Source: Flectobacillus longus
GTDB taxonomy: Bacteria > Bacteroidota > Bacteroidia > Cytophagales > Spirosomataceae
Direction: 5' to 3'
DNA: 64,000 bases
Assembly (NCBI RefSeq): GCF_030056705.1
Contig: NZ_JASHIC010000010.1
Coordinates: 1-64,000 of the forward strand
Positions 19,675 through 28,546 of the stretch are shown piece after piece. The position numbers were made by a program, and so were the translations under genes. The stretch's first letter is position 1; each line of letters begins with the position of its first letter. Under the pieces are notes generated by a model, which was not told the DNA's origin, searched no databases, and was given only the letters and a program-made list of their open reading frames with translations.

Positions 19675-21003
19675 ATGAAAAAAATAGTACTTTCTGGTGC
19701 TTTGCTTCTAGGCGCCTTTATGTCATTTGCTCAAACAGTAGCGCTCAAAGCTAAAGTAGCACAAAAAGCACAATCTCTTGAGTCTAAAGTTGTAACGTGG
19801 CGTCGTGACTTCCACCAAAATCCTGAATTAAGTAACCGTGAATTTAAGACCTCCGAAAAAGTTGCGGCTCATCTTCGTTCGCTGGGTATTGAGGTACAAA
19901 CGGGTGTAGCCAAAACGGGCGTTGTTGGAATTTTGAAAGGAGGAAAGCCGGGTCCTGTAATTGCATTACGTGCCGATATGGACGCCCTTCCTGTAAAAGA
20001 AAGAGTAGACATCCCTTTTGCTTCCAAAGCAATGGGTGAATATAACGGACAATCTGTAAGCGTGATGCACGCATGTGGACATGATTCGCACGTGGCGATA
20101 TTGATGGGTACTGCCGAAATTTTGGCTAGTATGAAAAGTGAATTGAAAGGTACCGTAAAGTTCATTTTCCAACCTGCTGAAGAGGGTGCTCCTGAAGGTG
20201 AAGAAGGCGGGGCTGGTTTGATGGTCAAAGAAGGTGTTCTCGAAAATCCAAAAGTAGATGCAATTTTCGGTTTACATATCAGTGCACAGGCTCCTGTTGG
20301 AACGATTCGCTACCGTCCTAAAGGTACAATGGCCGCTTCTGACTGGTTCAAAATTAAATTGAAAGGCAAACAAGCACATGGTGCTACTCCTTGGCAAGGT
20401 ATCGATCCTATTGTAACTGCCTCGCAAATCGTGATGGGCTTGCAAACGATTGTTAGCCGTAATGCTCCTCTTACTGAGTCAGCAGCCGTGGTTACTGTTG
20501 GACAAATCAATGCTGGTGTAAGAAGTAATATTATTCCAGAGGAACTTAATATGAATGGTACGATTCGTACATTAGATACACAGGTGCAGGATATGATTCA
20601 TGCTCGAATGAAGCAAGTAGCCACAAACATTGCTGAAAGTGCTGGAGCTATTGCTGAAGTAAGCATTACAAAAATGTGCCCTGTCACTTACAATGACCCT
20701 TCTTTGACAGAAAAGATGGTTCCAACGCTGGAAGCAGTTGCTGGAAAAGAAAATGTGTTCTTGACATCGGCGGCTACTGGTGCAGAAGACTTTGCTTTTT
20801 ACCAAGAAAAAGTGCCGGGATTGTTCTTTTTCCTTGGAGGTGCGCCAAAAGGTAAGAAAGAATCTGAAACAGCCTCGCATCATACGCCTGATTTCTATAT
20901 CGACGAAGGTGGTTTTGTATTAGGTATGAAAGCCATGACCAACTTAACGCTCGATTATATGGAAATGAATGCTGGAAAAGTGGTTAATGCAACAGGAAAG
21001 TAA
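19675..21003 (+). CDS. Exported M20 family amidohydrolase
   Basis: 442 residues. Signal peptide MKKIVLSGALLLGAFMSFAQ, so the enzyme is periplasmic or secreted. It matches the N-acyl-amino-acid amidohydrolase/IAA-conjugate hydrolase branch of peptidase family M20. Metal and catalytic motifs seen: RADMDALPV (~101), HACGHDSHVAILMG (~132), FQPAEEG (~164, catalytic Glu pair), and GAEDFAFYQ (~367). The dimerisation domain is recognisable by KLKGKQAHGATPWQGIDP (~228). It removes acyl groups from amino acids or short peptides. Monocistronic and followed by a strong bidirectional terminator. The exact substrate is unknown. Confidence 0.93.
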   Translation: MKKIVLSGALLLGAFMSFAQTVALKAKVAQKAQSLESKVVTWRRDFHQNPELSNREFKTSEKVAAHLRSLGIEVQTGVAKTGVVGILKGGKPGPVIALRADMDALPVKERVDIPFASKAMGEYNGQSVSVMHACGHDSHVAILMGTAEILASMKSELKGTVKFIFQPAEEGAPEGEEGGAGLMVKEGVLENPKVDAIFGLHISAQAPVGTIRYRPKGTMAASDWFKIKLKGKQAHGATPWQGIDPIVTASQIVMGLQTIVSRNAPLTESAAVVTVGQINAGVRSNIIPEELNMNGTIRTLDTQVQDMIHARMKQVATNIAESAGAIAEVSITKMCPVTYNDPSLTEKMVPTLEAVAGKENVFLTSAATGAEDFAFYQEKVPGLFFFLGGAPKGKKESETASHHTPDFYIDEGGFVLGMKAMTNLTLDYMEMNAGKVVNATGK

Positions 21004-21031
21004 ACCAGTAAATTTAGATAACTGATTAATA

Positions 21032-21065
21032 AAAAGGGGATAATGACATCATTATCCCCTTTTTG
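21032..21065. terminator. Bidirectional intrinsic terminator
   Basis: GGGGATAATGA (21036-21046) and TCATTATCCCC (21049-21059) form a perfect 11-bp stem, flanked by five A on the left and five T on the right. It separates the convergent amidohydrolase and SDR genes. Confidence 0.93.
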
Positions 21066-21069
21066 TAAT

Positions 21070-21864
21070 TTATGATTTTTTTAATCGTAAAGTTCTGTAA
21101 ACCAGATTTGGGAAGAAGCGTTTGAGATATACGCCCATAACTTCATACCATCCACCGATATATACTTCCGATTTTTTGGCAATAATCGCTTCTACAATTT
21201 GGCGTGCACATTCATCCGGAAGCATCCCTTTTGCCTGATTGGAGTCCATTTGGTTATGTTTACTACCGTCCCCAGAAAGCGCATTAAACGAAATCTGTGT
21301 TTTGATATAGCCCGGGCAAATAACAGTTACATTTATATTATCAGGAAAAACCTCTGCTCTTAAGGAGTCAAAAAAGGCAATTACAGCATGTTTGGTGGCT
21401 CCATAACCACCACGTAATGGAGTTCCAATTTTGCCTGCCACACTGCTGATTGCTACAAAATGCCCTGACTGTCTTTGGGTAAAATGTGGTAAAATTGCTT
21501 GTGTTAAAGCTACTATACTAAAAAAGTTAATCTCCATTAAATCTCGATATACCTGAAAAACGGTATCTTTTACCATCGACCGCTGCGATATACCTGCGTT
21601 TTGAACAACAATGTCTATTTGCCCAAAATATGCAATAACCTCCTGAACTTTCTGGGGCATTGTATCTATAGCCAGCATATCCATAGGTAGTATCAAAAGG
21701 TCTTTGGAGGATAATCTCGTCAGAGAAGCGACTCGTTCCAACTCTTCTTTTCGACGAGCCGACAAGACTAATTTGACTGGAAATTTCGCTAATTCCAGTG
21801 CTAGCGCTTCTCCAATACCCGAAGAGGCTCCTGTAATCCAAATGACTTTTTGGTCGAGATACAT
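21070..21864 (-). CDS. Short-chain dehydrogenase/reductase (SDR) family oxidoreductase
   Basis: 264 residues, a classical SDR. The NAD(P)-binding motif TGASSGIGEALALELAK is at ~11-27, with a basic SARRKEE at the end of beta-2, which suggests NADP(H). NAGIS (~90), the catalytic Ser in AISSVAGKIG (~138-148) and YGATKHA (~154, YxxxK) are all present. C-terminal residues ~240-264 are basic and hydrophobic (VMGVYLKRFFPNLVYRTLR) and may touch the membrane, as in DHRS7-like proteins. It is not in an operon; the S9 peptidase gene upstream lies 139 bp away on the same strand. Substrate unknown. Confidence 0.92.
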   Translation of the reverse strand: MYLDQKVIWITGASSGIGEALALELAKFPVKLVLSARRKEELERVASLTRLSSKDLLILPMDMLAIDTMPQKVQEVIAYFGQIDIVVQNAGISQRSMVKDTVFQVYRDLMEINFFSIVALTQAILPHFTQRQSGHFVAISSVAGKIGTPLRGGYGATKHAVIAFFDSLRAEVFPDNINVTVICPGYIKTQISFNALSGDGSKHNQMDSNQAKGMLPDECARQIVEAIIAKKSEVYIGGWYEVMGVYLKRFFPNLVYRTLRLKKS

Positions 21865-22002
21865 AAGTTTTATAATGATCGTAATAAACGTATTTTTGAA
21901 TTGCTTTTTTTGCTATCAGGTGATGCTAATGGGGGCTGCTTTTCATTTCAAAATTAATGTTTTTTGACAAATTATTTAGCCAAGAACCTGATAGCCTATC
22001 TG

Positions 22003-24060
22003 TTACACTAAACTTAGAATAAAGGCATAATCTCTAGCAACTTCCTTAAATCTTTGGAAGCGTCCTGATGCGCCACCGTGCCCTGTCGACATATCGCAGT
22101 GCATAAGCAAGATGTTATTATCAGTTTTTAGCTCACGAAGTTTAGCAACCCATTTTACTGGCTCCCAATACTGAACCTGCGAGTCGTGCAAACCTGTTGT
22201 AACCAACATATTCGGATATTCTTGGGCTACGACATTGTCATAAGGTGAGTAAGATTTCATATAGTCATAATACTCTTTTTCTTTGGGATTTCCCCATTCT
22301 TCCCACTCTCCTGTGGTAAGTGGAATAGTTTCATCCAACATGGTTGTAACAACATCGACAAAAGGAACAGCGGCCAAGATACCTTTGTATAGGTCTGGAC
22401 GATAGTTGATAATAGCGCCCATCAATAAGCCACCTGCCGAGCCACCGTTGGCAAAAAGCTTATCTTTTGACGTCCATTTTTCTTGAATTAAATACTCTGA
22501 AACATCAATAAAATCAAAGAAAGTATTTTTCTTTTGAAGCATTTTCCCATTTTCATACCAAGGACGTCCCATTTCTTGTCCCCCACGAATATGTGCAATT
22601 GCAAAAGCAAAACCTCTGTCTAACAAACTCAAACGTGCAGCCGAGAAATACGGGTCAATAGAATAGCCATACGAGCCATACGCATACTGCAACAAAGGTT
22701 GCGAACCATCTTTTTTGAATCCTTTTTTGTACACAATTGAAATTGGTACTCGTACTCCATCACGTGCAGTCGCAAAAAGCCTTTCGGTCTGATAATCTTC
22801 TTTATTGAATACACCAAGGACTTCCTGCTCTTTCATAAGCGTCTTTTCCTGTGTATCCATATTATAGTCAAAAACCGAACTTGGAGTGGTCAATGAAGTA
22901 TAGTGAAAGCGAAGTAAATCAGTATCAAAGTTGGGATTGTATCCAACACCTGCATCGTAGGCAGGTTCGCCAAAATTCAAATAATGTTCTTTTTGTGTAC
23001 GTTGGTTAATTACCCTCAAATGAATTAGCGCACTGCTACGTTCTGTTAATACCAAATGATGACGAAAAACATCTATGCCCTCCAAATAAGTATCTTCACG
23101 GTGTGCGATTACTTCTTTCCAATTTTCAATATCATACGACTCATTTTCAGAGGCTTCCATTAGTTTGAAGTTAGTTGCATTACCCTCATTTGTACGGATA
23201 TAGAATTTGTCTTCAAAATGTTCTATCGAATATTGTAACCCATGCTGACGAGGGTAAAACGCTTTAAATTCACCTTCGGGGTTAGATGCCTCTAACAAGC
23301 GATATTCTGTAGAAACGCCGTTATGGTCAGAAACCGAAACAATATATTTTTTAGATTTCATACGCCCCAATCCCATATAAAATTGCGGGTCTTCCTCTGT
23401 ATATACCAAAACATCCTCTGAGGCTGATGTTCCTAATTTATGGCGATAAACTTTTGAAGCCAATAAAGTTTGAGGGTCACGTTGTAGATAAAAAATGGTT
23501 TGATTGTCGGCTGCCCAAGCATAAGCTCCACCTTCTGTATTCTCAATAGTTTCTGGGTACAGCTCGCCAGTTTGAAGGTTTTTGAAATAAAGCGTATAGT
23601 TACGACGGCTGATAGTGTCAATACTATACGCTAATATTTGATTATTGTCCGAAATATCATAGCCACCAATCGAGAAATAGTCATTTCCTTCTGCAAGAGC
23701 ATTACCGTCTAAAAGGATTTCTTCTTCCGCTTCCATCGAGTGTTTTTTTCGACAATACAGAGGATATTCTCCGCCTTCGATATAACGAGAGTAATAGTAG
23801 TAATCTCCATCACGGTAAGGAACGGATTCGTCCTGCTCTTTTATTCGCCCTTTCATTTCTTCGAAAAGTTCTTCTTGAAAAGCTTTTGTCGGAGACATAA
23901 CCTTTTCTGTATAAGCATTTTCTGCTTCAAGGTAGGCAATTACTTCTGGGTTTTCACGGTCATTTAGCCAATAATAATTATCAACACGAGTATCCTCGTG
24001 GATGGTCATAGGATAAGGTTTGATAGGAGCCTTTGGCGCTGGAATACCTTGAATGTTCAT
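22003..24060 (-). CDS. S9 family oligopeptidase B-like serine peptidase
   Basis: About 685 residues from the ATG at 24060; a GTG at 24144 would add 28 residues that do not match the usual family N terminus. It begins with PAPKAPIKPYPM...TRVDNYYWLND, typical of oligopeptidase B. An N-terminal seven-bladed propeller is followed by the alpha/beta-hydrolase domain: GSYGYSIDPYFSAAR, IAHIRGGQEMGRPWYE (the family HIRGG motif), the nucleophile Ser in GGSAGGLLMG (~557 of the shorter form), and the catalytic His in DMSTGHGGASGR near the end. It cleaves short peptides after basic residues. A TATCTTTG box sits at 24162-24169 on the minus strand. Cytoplasmic if the shorter form is right. Confidence 0.93.
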   Translation of the reverse strand: MNIQGIPAPKAPIKPYPMTIHEDTRVDNYYWLNDRENPEVIAYLEAENAYTEKVMSPTKAFQEELFEEMKGRIKEQDESVPYRDGDYYYYSRYIEGGEYPLYCRKKHSMEAEEEILLDGNALAEGNDYFSIGGYDISDNNQILAYSIDTISRRNYTLYFKNLQTGELYPETIENTEGGAYAWAADNQTIFYLQRDPQTLLASKVYRHKLGTSASEDVLVYTEEDPQFYMGLGRMKSKKYIVSVSDHNGVSTEYRLLEASNPEGEFKAFYPRQHGLQYSIEHFEDKFYIRTNEGNATNFKLMEASENESYDIENWKEVIAHREDTYLEGIDVFRHHLVLTERSSALIHLRVINQRTQKEHYLNFGEPAYDAGVGYNPNFDTDLLRFHYTSLTTPSSVFDYNMDTQEKTLMKEQEVLGVFNKEDYQTERLFATARDGVRVPISIVYKKGFKKDGSQPLLQYAYGSYGYSIDPYFSAARLSLLDRGFAFAIAHIRGGQEMGRPWYENGKMLQKKNTFFDFIDVSEYLIQEKWTSKDKLFANGGSAGGLLMGAIINYRPDLYKGILAAVPFVDVVTTMLDETIPLTTGEWEEWGNPKEKEYYDYMKSYSPYDNVVAQEYPNMLVTTGLHDSQVQYWEPVKWVAKLRELKTDNNILLMHCDMSTGHGGASGRFQRFKEVARDYAFILSLV

Positions 24061-24161
24061 AGAATTTATGGAATTGTCAGACTGAGTAAAAACAATACAG
24101 TTTTTGATAAATAAAAAAACAAATGTAACCTCAATATAGGTCACGAGCTAAACGCATTATT

Positions 24162-24169
24162 CAAAGATA
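24162..24169 (-). promoter_or_regulatory. -7 box for the S9 oligopeptidase gene
   Basis: Exact TAnnTTTG match (TATCTTTG, minus strand). No clear -33 TTTG at the usual distance. It lies ~100 bases before the ATG at 24060 and only 18 bases before the alternative GTG at 24144, which favours the internal start with a leader. Confidence 0.4.
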
Positions 24170-24365
24170 AAGTTTTCTTAGATAAATATTGAACAAGATA
24201 TATGCAAGTTCAAAGTAGCCAATATTTAGAGGGAAGGTTCTAAAGAGAAATTAAGGCTCAGAAAAATCTTCTTTACTGCTAAGTCTCTGTGCTAAAGAGG
24301 TGCAAATCAATCGAGAAGAAAAATAGAAAGAATAGGCTTTTACATGAAAATTTTCCTTGTAATTA

Positions 24366-24397
24366 TTTGTATATCGTCATGATATTCAGTAATTTTG
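24366..24397 (+). promoter_or_regulatory. Strong Bacteroidota promoter of the rplM-rpsI-rpsB-tsf cluster
   Basis: TTTG (24366-24369), 20 bases, then TAATTTTG (24390-24397) followed by C. Both boxes and the spacing fit the Bacteroidota -33/-7 consensus. Transcription should begin near 24401-24404. Confidence 0.75.
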
Positions 24398-24401
24398 CAT
24401 T

Positions 24402-24514
24402 CCCATTTTCGACTGGATGCCCGTTCAGAAAGGAAATAAGGCAAAATCATTGAAAATCAGGTGTATTCCGTCATCTGTAAAAGATGATTCATAACATTAA
24501 AACTTAGAACAAAA
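24402..24514 (+). ncRNA. Untranslated leader of rplM, possible ribosomal-protein autoregulatory RNA
   Basis: About 110 nt lie between the predicted transcription start and the rplM GTG. It contains a TCATCT/AGATGA hairpin with a GTAAA loop (24471-24487), 27 nt before the start codon, and a weaker ATGCC/GGCA pairing around 24417-24443. Ribosomal protein leaders upstream of L13 have been proposed in Bacteroidota; I cannot confirm that this one matches a known model. Confidence 0.4.
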
Positions 24515-24958
24515 GTGGATACTTTAAGTTACAAAACCATCTCAGCTAACAAAGCTACCGTAGAGAAGGGATGGGTAATCGTAGATGCAGAAAACCAAAT
24601 CGTAGGTCGTTTAACTTCTGAGATTGCTAAAATCTTACGTGGTAAACACAAGCCAAGCTACACTCCGAATGTTGACTGTGGTGATAACGTTATCGTAATT
24701 AATGCTGATAAAATCCGTTTTACTGGCAAGAAATTAACTGATAAAGTTTACACTCGTCACACTGGTTATCCAGGTGGTCAGCGTTTTGCTACTCCAAGAG
24801 AAGTGTTGAGCAAAAACCCTAGAGGCGTAGTTGAAGCAGCAGTAAAAGGTATGCTTCCAAAAAACCGTTTAGGTCGTCGTTTGTTCACAAACTTGCACGT
24901 TTATGCAGGTACTGAACACCCACACGTAGCTCAACAACCAAAAGAAATTAAATTCTAA
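24515..24958 (+). CDS. rplM: 50S ribosomal protein L13
   Basis: 147 residues; early-assembling large-subunit protein. GTG start at 24515 gives the family N terminus (VEKGWVIVDAENQIVGRL), and no ATG is available nearby. The conserved segments GKHKPSYTPNVDCGDNVIVI and MLPKNRLGRRL (~113) are present. It is followed 59 bp later by rpsI, the near-universal L13-S9 pair. A strong promoter and a structured leader lie upstream. Confidence 0.98.
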   Translation: MDTLSYKTISANKATVEKGWVIVDAENQIVGRLTSEIAKILRGKHKPSYTPNVDCGDNVIVINADKIRFTGKKLTDKVYTRHTGYPGGQRFATPREVLSKNPRGVVEAAVKGMLPKNRLGRRLFTNLHVYAGTEHPHVAQQPKEIKF

Positions 24959-25017
24959 TAATCGTTATTAGTTGTAGTTGGGAGCGCCACTACGACCGAT
25001 AACTTCTCTATAAAACA

Positions 25018-25407
25018 ATGGCAGAAGTAACTAATACATTAGGAAGAAGAAAAACGGCTGTTGCGCGTCTTTACATGACTCCAGGTAAGGGCGAAATCAT
25101 CATCAACGGTCGTGAAATTAAAGAATATTTTCCATCAGAAATTTTACAAATCATCGTTAATCAACCTTTCGCTTTAACAAAAACTGAAGGTACTTATGAT
25201 GTTAAAGTAAACGTTGATGGCGGTGGTATCAAAGGACAAGCAGAAGCAATCCGTTTGGCTATTTCTAGAGCATTGCAGGAAATTGATAGCGAATTGCGTC
25301 CTCCATTGAAAAAAGAAGGCTTCTTGACTCGTGACCCTCGTATGGTAGAACGTAAGAAACCAGGTCGTCGTAAAGCACGTCGTAGATTCCAGTTCTCGAA
25401 ACGTTAA
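25018..25407 (+). CDS. rpsI: 30S ribosomal protein S9
   Basis: 129 residues, normal length. Starts at ATG with [20 protein letters not shown]; the centre has [21 protein letters not shown]. The basic C-terminal tail ends in [17 protein letters not shown], the extension that reaches the P-site tRNA in the ribosome. It is cotranscribed with rplM and followed by a structured 163-bp spacer before rpsB. Confidence 0.98.
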   Translation: MAEVTNTLGRRKTAVARLYMTPGKGEIIINGREIKEYFPSEILQIIVNQPFALTKTEGTYDVKVNVDGGGIKGQAEAIRLAISRALQEIDSELRPPLKKEGFLTRDPRMVERKKPGRRKARRRFQFSKR

Positions 25408-25570
25408 TATTTTACGGCATTCGGCTACGAATATCAGCCCAGCAATGGGCTGCTTGTTATTCCTATGCCAAATGCTTATTGCTGTCAGGCTTGCAGTGAC
25501 CGATGCCACAGCGATTATTTACTCATATTTTTTCATCATTTAGTGTTGAATCTAATTCAACAATATACAA
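25408..25570 (+). ncRNA. Structured spacer RNA between rpsI and rpsB (possible S2 leader)
   Basis: A CAGCCCA/TGGGCTG stem is closed by a GCAA (GNRA) tetraloop at 25435-25452, and an outer GCATT/AATGC pairing (25417-25421 with 25471-25475) encloses it. There is no T tract, so it is not a simple terminator. A GNRA-capped stem directly before rpsB suggests autoregulation by S2 or processing of the transcript; inference. Confidence 0.4.
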
Positions 25571-26383
25571 ATGGCACAATTAGAATACAAAAACTTATTG
25601 GATGCTGGTGTTCACTTCGGACACTTAACACGTAAGTGGGATCCAAGAATGGCTCCATACATCTTTATGGAGAAAAATGGCATTCACATCATCGATTTGA
25701 ACAAGACTTTGGCTTGTTTGGACGAAGCATGTACTGCTATCAAAAGTATCGTTCGTTCTGGACGTAAAGTAATGTTCGTTGCTACAAAGAAACAAGCTCA
25801 AGAGATTGTTTCTGAAGAAGCACGTCGTTTGAAAATGCCTTTCGTTACTGACCGTTGGTTGGGTGGTATGTTGACAAACTTTGCAACTGTTCGTAAATCT
25901 ATCAAGAAGATGGGACAGATTGAAAAGATGTTGAAAGACGAAGAAACAGTTAAGGCATTAGCTAAGCGTGAGCGTTTGATGATGACTCGTGACAGAGAGA
26001 AAATGGATAGAGTATTAGGTGGTATCACTGATTTGACTCGTCTTCCTGCTGCTTTGTTTATCGTTGACGTTAAGCGTGAGCACATTGCTGTTGCTGAAGC
26101 AAAACGTTTGGGTATCCCAGTTTTTGCTATGTGCGATACTAACTCAAACCCTGATTTAGTGGATTTCCCAGTTCCAGCAAATGATGATGCTTACAAATCA
26201 ATCGCCTTGATTACCTTGGCTATTGGTAAAGCAATCGAAGAAGGTTTGATGGAGCGTAAGCAAGATAAAGACGATGCTCGTATCGCTGAAGAAGAAGAGG
26301 CAAAGAAAGCCGCAGAGGAAGAAGAAGCAGCACGCGAAGCAGCGAAATTAGCAGCTAAATACGAAAAAGAAGAAGAAGCTTAA
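25571..26383 (+). CDS. rpsB: 30S ribosomal protein S2
   Basis: 270 residues. Begins with MAQLEYKNLLDAGVHFGHLTRKW and has the S2 signatures GIHIIDLNKT, FVATKKQAQEIV, DRWLGGMLTNF and PVFAMCDTNSNPDLVDFPVPANDD. Residues ~232-270 form a Glu/Lys/Ala-rich charged tail (EEEEAKKAAEEEEAAREAAK), longer than in the E. coli protein and common in Bacteroidota. It is followed by tsf, the standard S2-EF-Ts order, after a 247-bp gap with hairpins. Confidence 0.98.
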   Translation: MAQLEYKNLLDAGVHFGHLTRKWDPRMAPYIFMEKNGIHIIDLNKTLACLDEACTAIKSIVRSGRKVMFVATKKQAQEIVSEEARRLKMPFVTDRWLGGMLTNFATVRKSIKKMGQIEKMLKDEETVKALAKRERLMMTRDREKMDRVLGGITDLTRLPAALFIVDVKREHIAVAEAKRLGIPVFAMCDTNSNPDLVDFPVPANDDAYKSIALITLAIGKAIEEGLMERKQDKDDARIAEEEEAKKAAEEEEAAREAAKLAAKYEKEEEA

Positions 26384-26425
26384 TAGCAGATGGGGCTATT
26401 AGCCTATAGACTTTCTTTCGTAAAT

Positions 26426-26508
26426 TGACATTAATGTACTTAAGTTATTAAGTGTCAATGAAATAATTATTACCATTTGAATAGCCCATAGTTTTCTGTG
26501 GGCTATTC
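26426..26508 (+). terminator. Two hairpins between rpsB and tsf (attenuator)
   Basis: ATTGACATTAA pairs with TTAAGTGTCAAT (one bulge, ~26424-26459). A stronger GAATAGCCCA/TGGGCTATTC stem (26479-26488 with 26499-26508) follows, with a moderately T-rich tail (TGTTAGTTTT). It could partly terminate transcripts after rpsB, so that tsf level is set separately. Confidence 0.5.
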
Positions 26509-26630
26509 TGTTAGTTTTGGGAGGCTATTAAGAAATAAGTAATTGTTGCGAAAAGGCTATTACCAAAGGTATTAATACTTTCAAAGCTTAGAAGTTTAAT
26601 AGAAATTTTAATCTTAAAATATACAAAACG

Positions 26631-27464
26631 ATGGCTATTACAGCAGCAGACGTTAATAAACTAAGACAAATGACAGGTGCGGGCATGATGGATTGCAAAA
26701 AAGCCCTAACTGAAGCTAATGGCGATTTTGAAGCCGCTATCGATATTCTTCGTAAAGCTGGACAAAAAGTTGCAGCTAAACGTGCTGACAACGCTACTAA
26801 TGAAGGAGTTGTATTGATTTCTATCAGCGAAGATGGTTCAAATGGTAAATTGCTTGCCTTAGCTTGCGAAACAGAACCTGTATCTAAGGTAGCAGATTTC
26901 AATAACTTGGCTTCTGCTTTGTTAGAAGCAGCGGTATCAAATAATGCTGCTACTAAAGAAGACGTATTAGCTGCTACATTGTCTGACGGACGTACTGCAG
27001 AAGAAAATATTATCGAATTGACGGGTAAAATTGGTGAGAAAATTACTATCGCAGGTTACGAAAATGTAACTGCAGAGAAAGTAGTTTCTTACATTCACTC
27101 GAACAACAAAATCGGTGTATTGGTAGCATTTGCTAATACTTCTGGTGCTGATGTTCAAGAAGTAGGTAAAGATATCGCTATGCAAATCACTGCAATGAAA
27201 CCAGTTGCTTTGGACAAAGACGGTGTTGATGCTGTTACTATCGAACGTGAAATTGAAGTTGGTAGAGAGCAAGCTCGTGCTGAAGGTAAGCCAGAAGCTA
27301 TGTTAGATAAAATTGCAACAGGTAGATTAGAGAAATTCTATAAAGAATCTACTTTGTTGAACCAACAGTTTGTTAAAGATTCTTCAATCAATATCAAACA
27401 ATTGTTGGAGCAAACTCAAAAAGGTTTGACAATCACAGAATTCAAACGTATTGCTTTAGCTTAA
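26631..27464 (+). CDS. tsf: Translation elongation factor Ts
   Basis: 277 residues; the guanine nucleotide exchange factor for EF-Tu. The N-terminal UBA-like domain is typical: VNKLRQMTGAGMMDCKKAL (~8-26), then GDFEAAIDILRKAGQKVAAKRA with the EF-Tu-contacting region. The C-terminal LLNQQFVKDSSINIKQLLEQ is conserved. It is the last gene of the rplM-rpsI-rpsB-tsf cluster and is followed 24 bp later by a strong terminator. Confidence 0.98.
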   Translation: MAITAADVNKLRQMTGAGMMDCKKALTEANGDFEAAIDILRKAGQKVAAKRADNATNEGVVLISISEDGSNGKLLALACETEPVSKVADFNNLASALLEAAVSNNAATKEDVLAATLSDGRTAEENIIELTGKIGEKITIAGYENVTAEKVVSYIHSNNKIGVLVAFANTSGADVQEVGKDIAMQITAMKPVALDKDGVDAVTIEREIEVGREQARAEGKPEAMLDKIATGRLEKFYKESTLLNQQFVKDSSINIKQLLEQTQKGLTITEFKRIALA

Positions 27465-27488
27465 TCGCTTGAAGACCATATTTTTACT

Positions 27489-27520
27489 AAGAGCCTCTCA
27501 AAAAGAGGCTCTTATTTTTT
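27489..27520 (+). terminator. Intrinsic terminator after tsf
   Basis: AAGAGCCTCT (27489-27498), CAAAA loop, AGAGGCTCTT (27504-27513), then ATTTTTT. Perfect 10-bp stem. Confidence 0.95.
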
Positions 27521-27905
27521 ATAATTAAAAATAAATTTATTAGTATAAATTTTATAGCTTTTATTTACTTTTTTCCTTACTTATCAATTATTTTATTCGA
27601 TTAATTATATTATTAGATATAATTGTAGCATATTTGGTATTTTTAACGTCAATAGCTTTATAATCAGTAAATTATGAGTTGCTTAGTGATTAAATAACGG
27701 GTACATTAAATTATTTTTATACAAATACAAGTAGGAATACAACGACGCTTAATAAGATTCAGGAGATACTACCCTGTTTATATAAAGTTTTTTGTTAACT
27801 TGCCATCTTTATTTTATGTAGGCAAACAATAATAATTGACTAATAACCACTATCTTTTTCAGTAAAACTATATGAAACCCGCCTGAGCTAAATCAAAGTC
27901 TGCTA
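27521..27905. other. AT-rich intergenic region upstream of the sigma-factor operon
   Basis: About 385 bp with no gene. A TTTTTTG...TATTTTATG arrangement (27788-27818) is a weak promoter candidate for the sigma gene; its spacing is shorter than the usual 19-21. Nothing else is recognisable. Confidence 0.4.
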
Positions 27906-28511
27906 ATGAAAGCTAATCTTAAAAAAGAAACTGATGAAAAGCTTGTAAAGCTTTTTATCGAAACTCAGAAAAATATCTATTTTGAACATTTATATGATAG
28001 ATATTCTGATAAGGTATATCGCAAATGCCTCTCATTTGTGAAAGATGAAGCACGCGCCGAAGATTTCGCACATGATATCTTTCTTAAATTGGTAATGAAC
28101 ATATCATCGTATAAAGAAACTGCTAAGTTTTCTACATGGTTATATTCCATTACATACAATTATTGTATTGACCAGACTCGTTTGGCTAAACGTTATTCTG
28201 AAACCTTAATGGATGAAAACTTCGATATCGAAGACTATGACGAAGGAGCAGAAATGGCTGAAATGGAGGCTACTAAGCTTCGTGAGGCCTTGTCTCAGAT
28301 GCAACCAGAAGAAAAATCTATACTGATGATGAAATATCAGGATGATTTGTCTATTAAGGAAATATCATCTACCCTAGACATATCTGAAAGTGCAGTGAAA
28401 ATGCGCTTGCTTCGAGCCAAAGAAAAAATCAGAAAGGTTTATCTCGAATCCACTCTTATTTGGGGAATAATTATTGCTAAGGCACTTAGCTTGTTATTTG
28501 GAAATGACTAA
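27906..28511 (+). CDS. ECF-type RNA polymerase sigma factor
   Basis: 201 residues with sigma-70 regions 2 and 4 only, which defines the extracytoplasmic-function group. Region 2: FEHLYDRYSDKVYRKCLSFV (~22-41), ARAEDFAHDIFLKLV, and FSTWLYSITYNYCIDQTR (~77-94). Region 4: MQPEEKSILMMKYQDDLSIK, then EISSTLDISESAVKMRLLRA (~155-175, helix-turn-helix). A hydrophobic tail (TLIWGIIIAKALSLLF) at ~183-198 is unusual and may bind membrane or a partner. No classical anti-sigma gene follows. Instead a 67-residue protein begins 35 bp later, then channel genes, suggesting an envelope or osmotic stress regulon. Confidence 0.93.
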   Translation: MKANLKKETDEKLVKLFIETQKNIYFEHLYDRYSDKVYRKCLSFVKDEARAEDFAHDIFLKLVMNISSYKETAKFSTWLYSITYNYCIDQTRLAKRYSETLMDENFDIEDYDEGAEMAEMEATKLREALSQMQPEEKSILMMKYQDDLSIKEISSTLDISESAVKMRLLRAKEKIRKVYLESTLIWGIIIAKALSLLFGND

Positions 28512-28546
28512 ATTTGGTTCCAAATACGCTAATTACTTAAATATAT

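Noticed and set aside
19869-20228. Antisense 119-codon frame in the M20 amidohydrolase gene
   Set aside because: Lies inside a strongly conserved gene and has no signal of its own.
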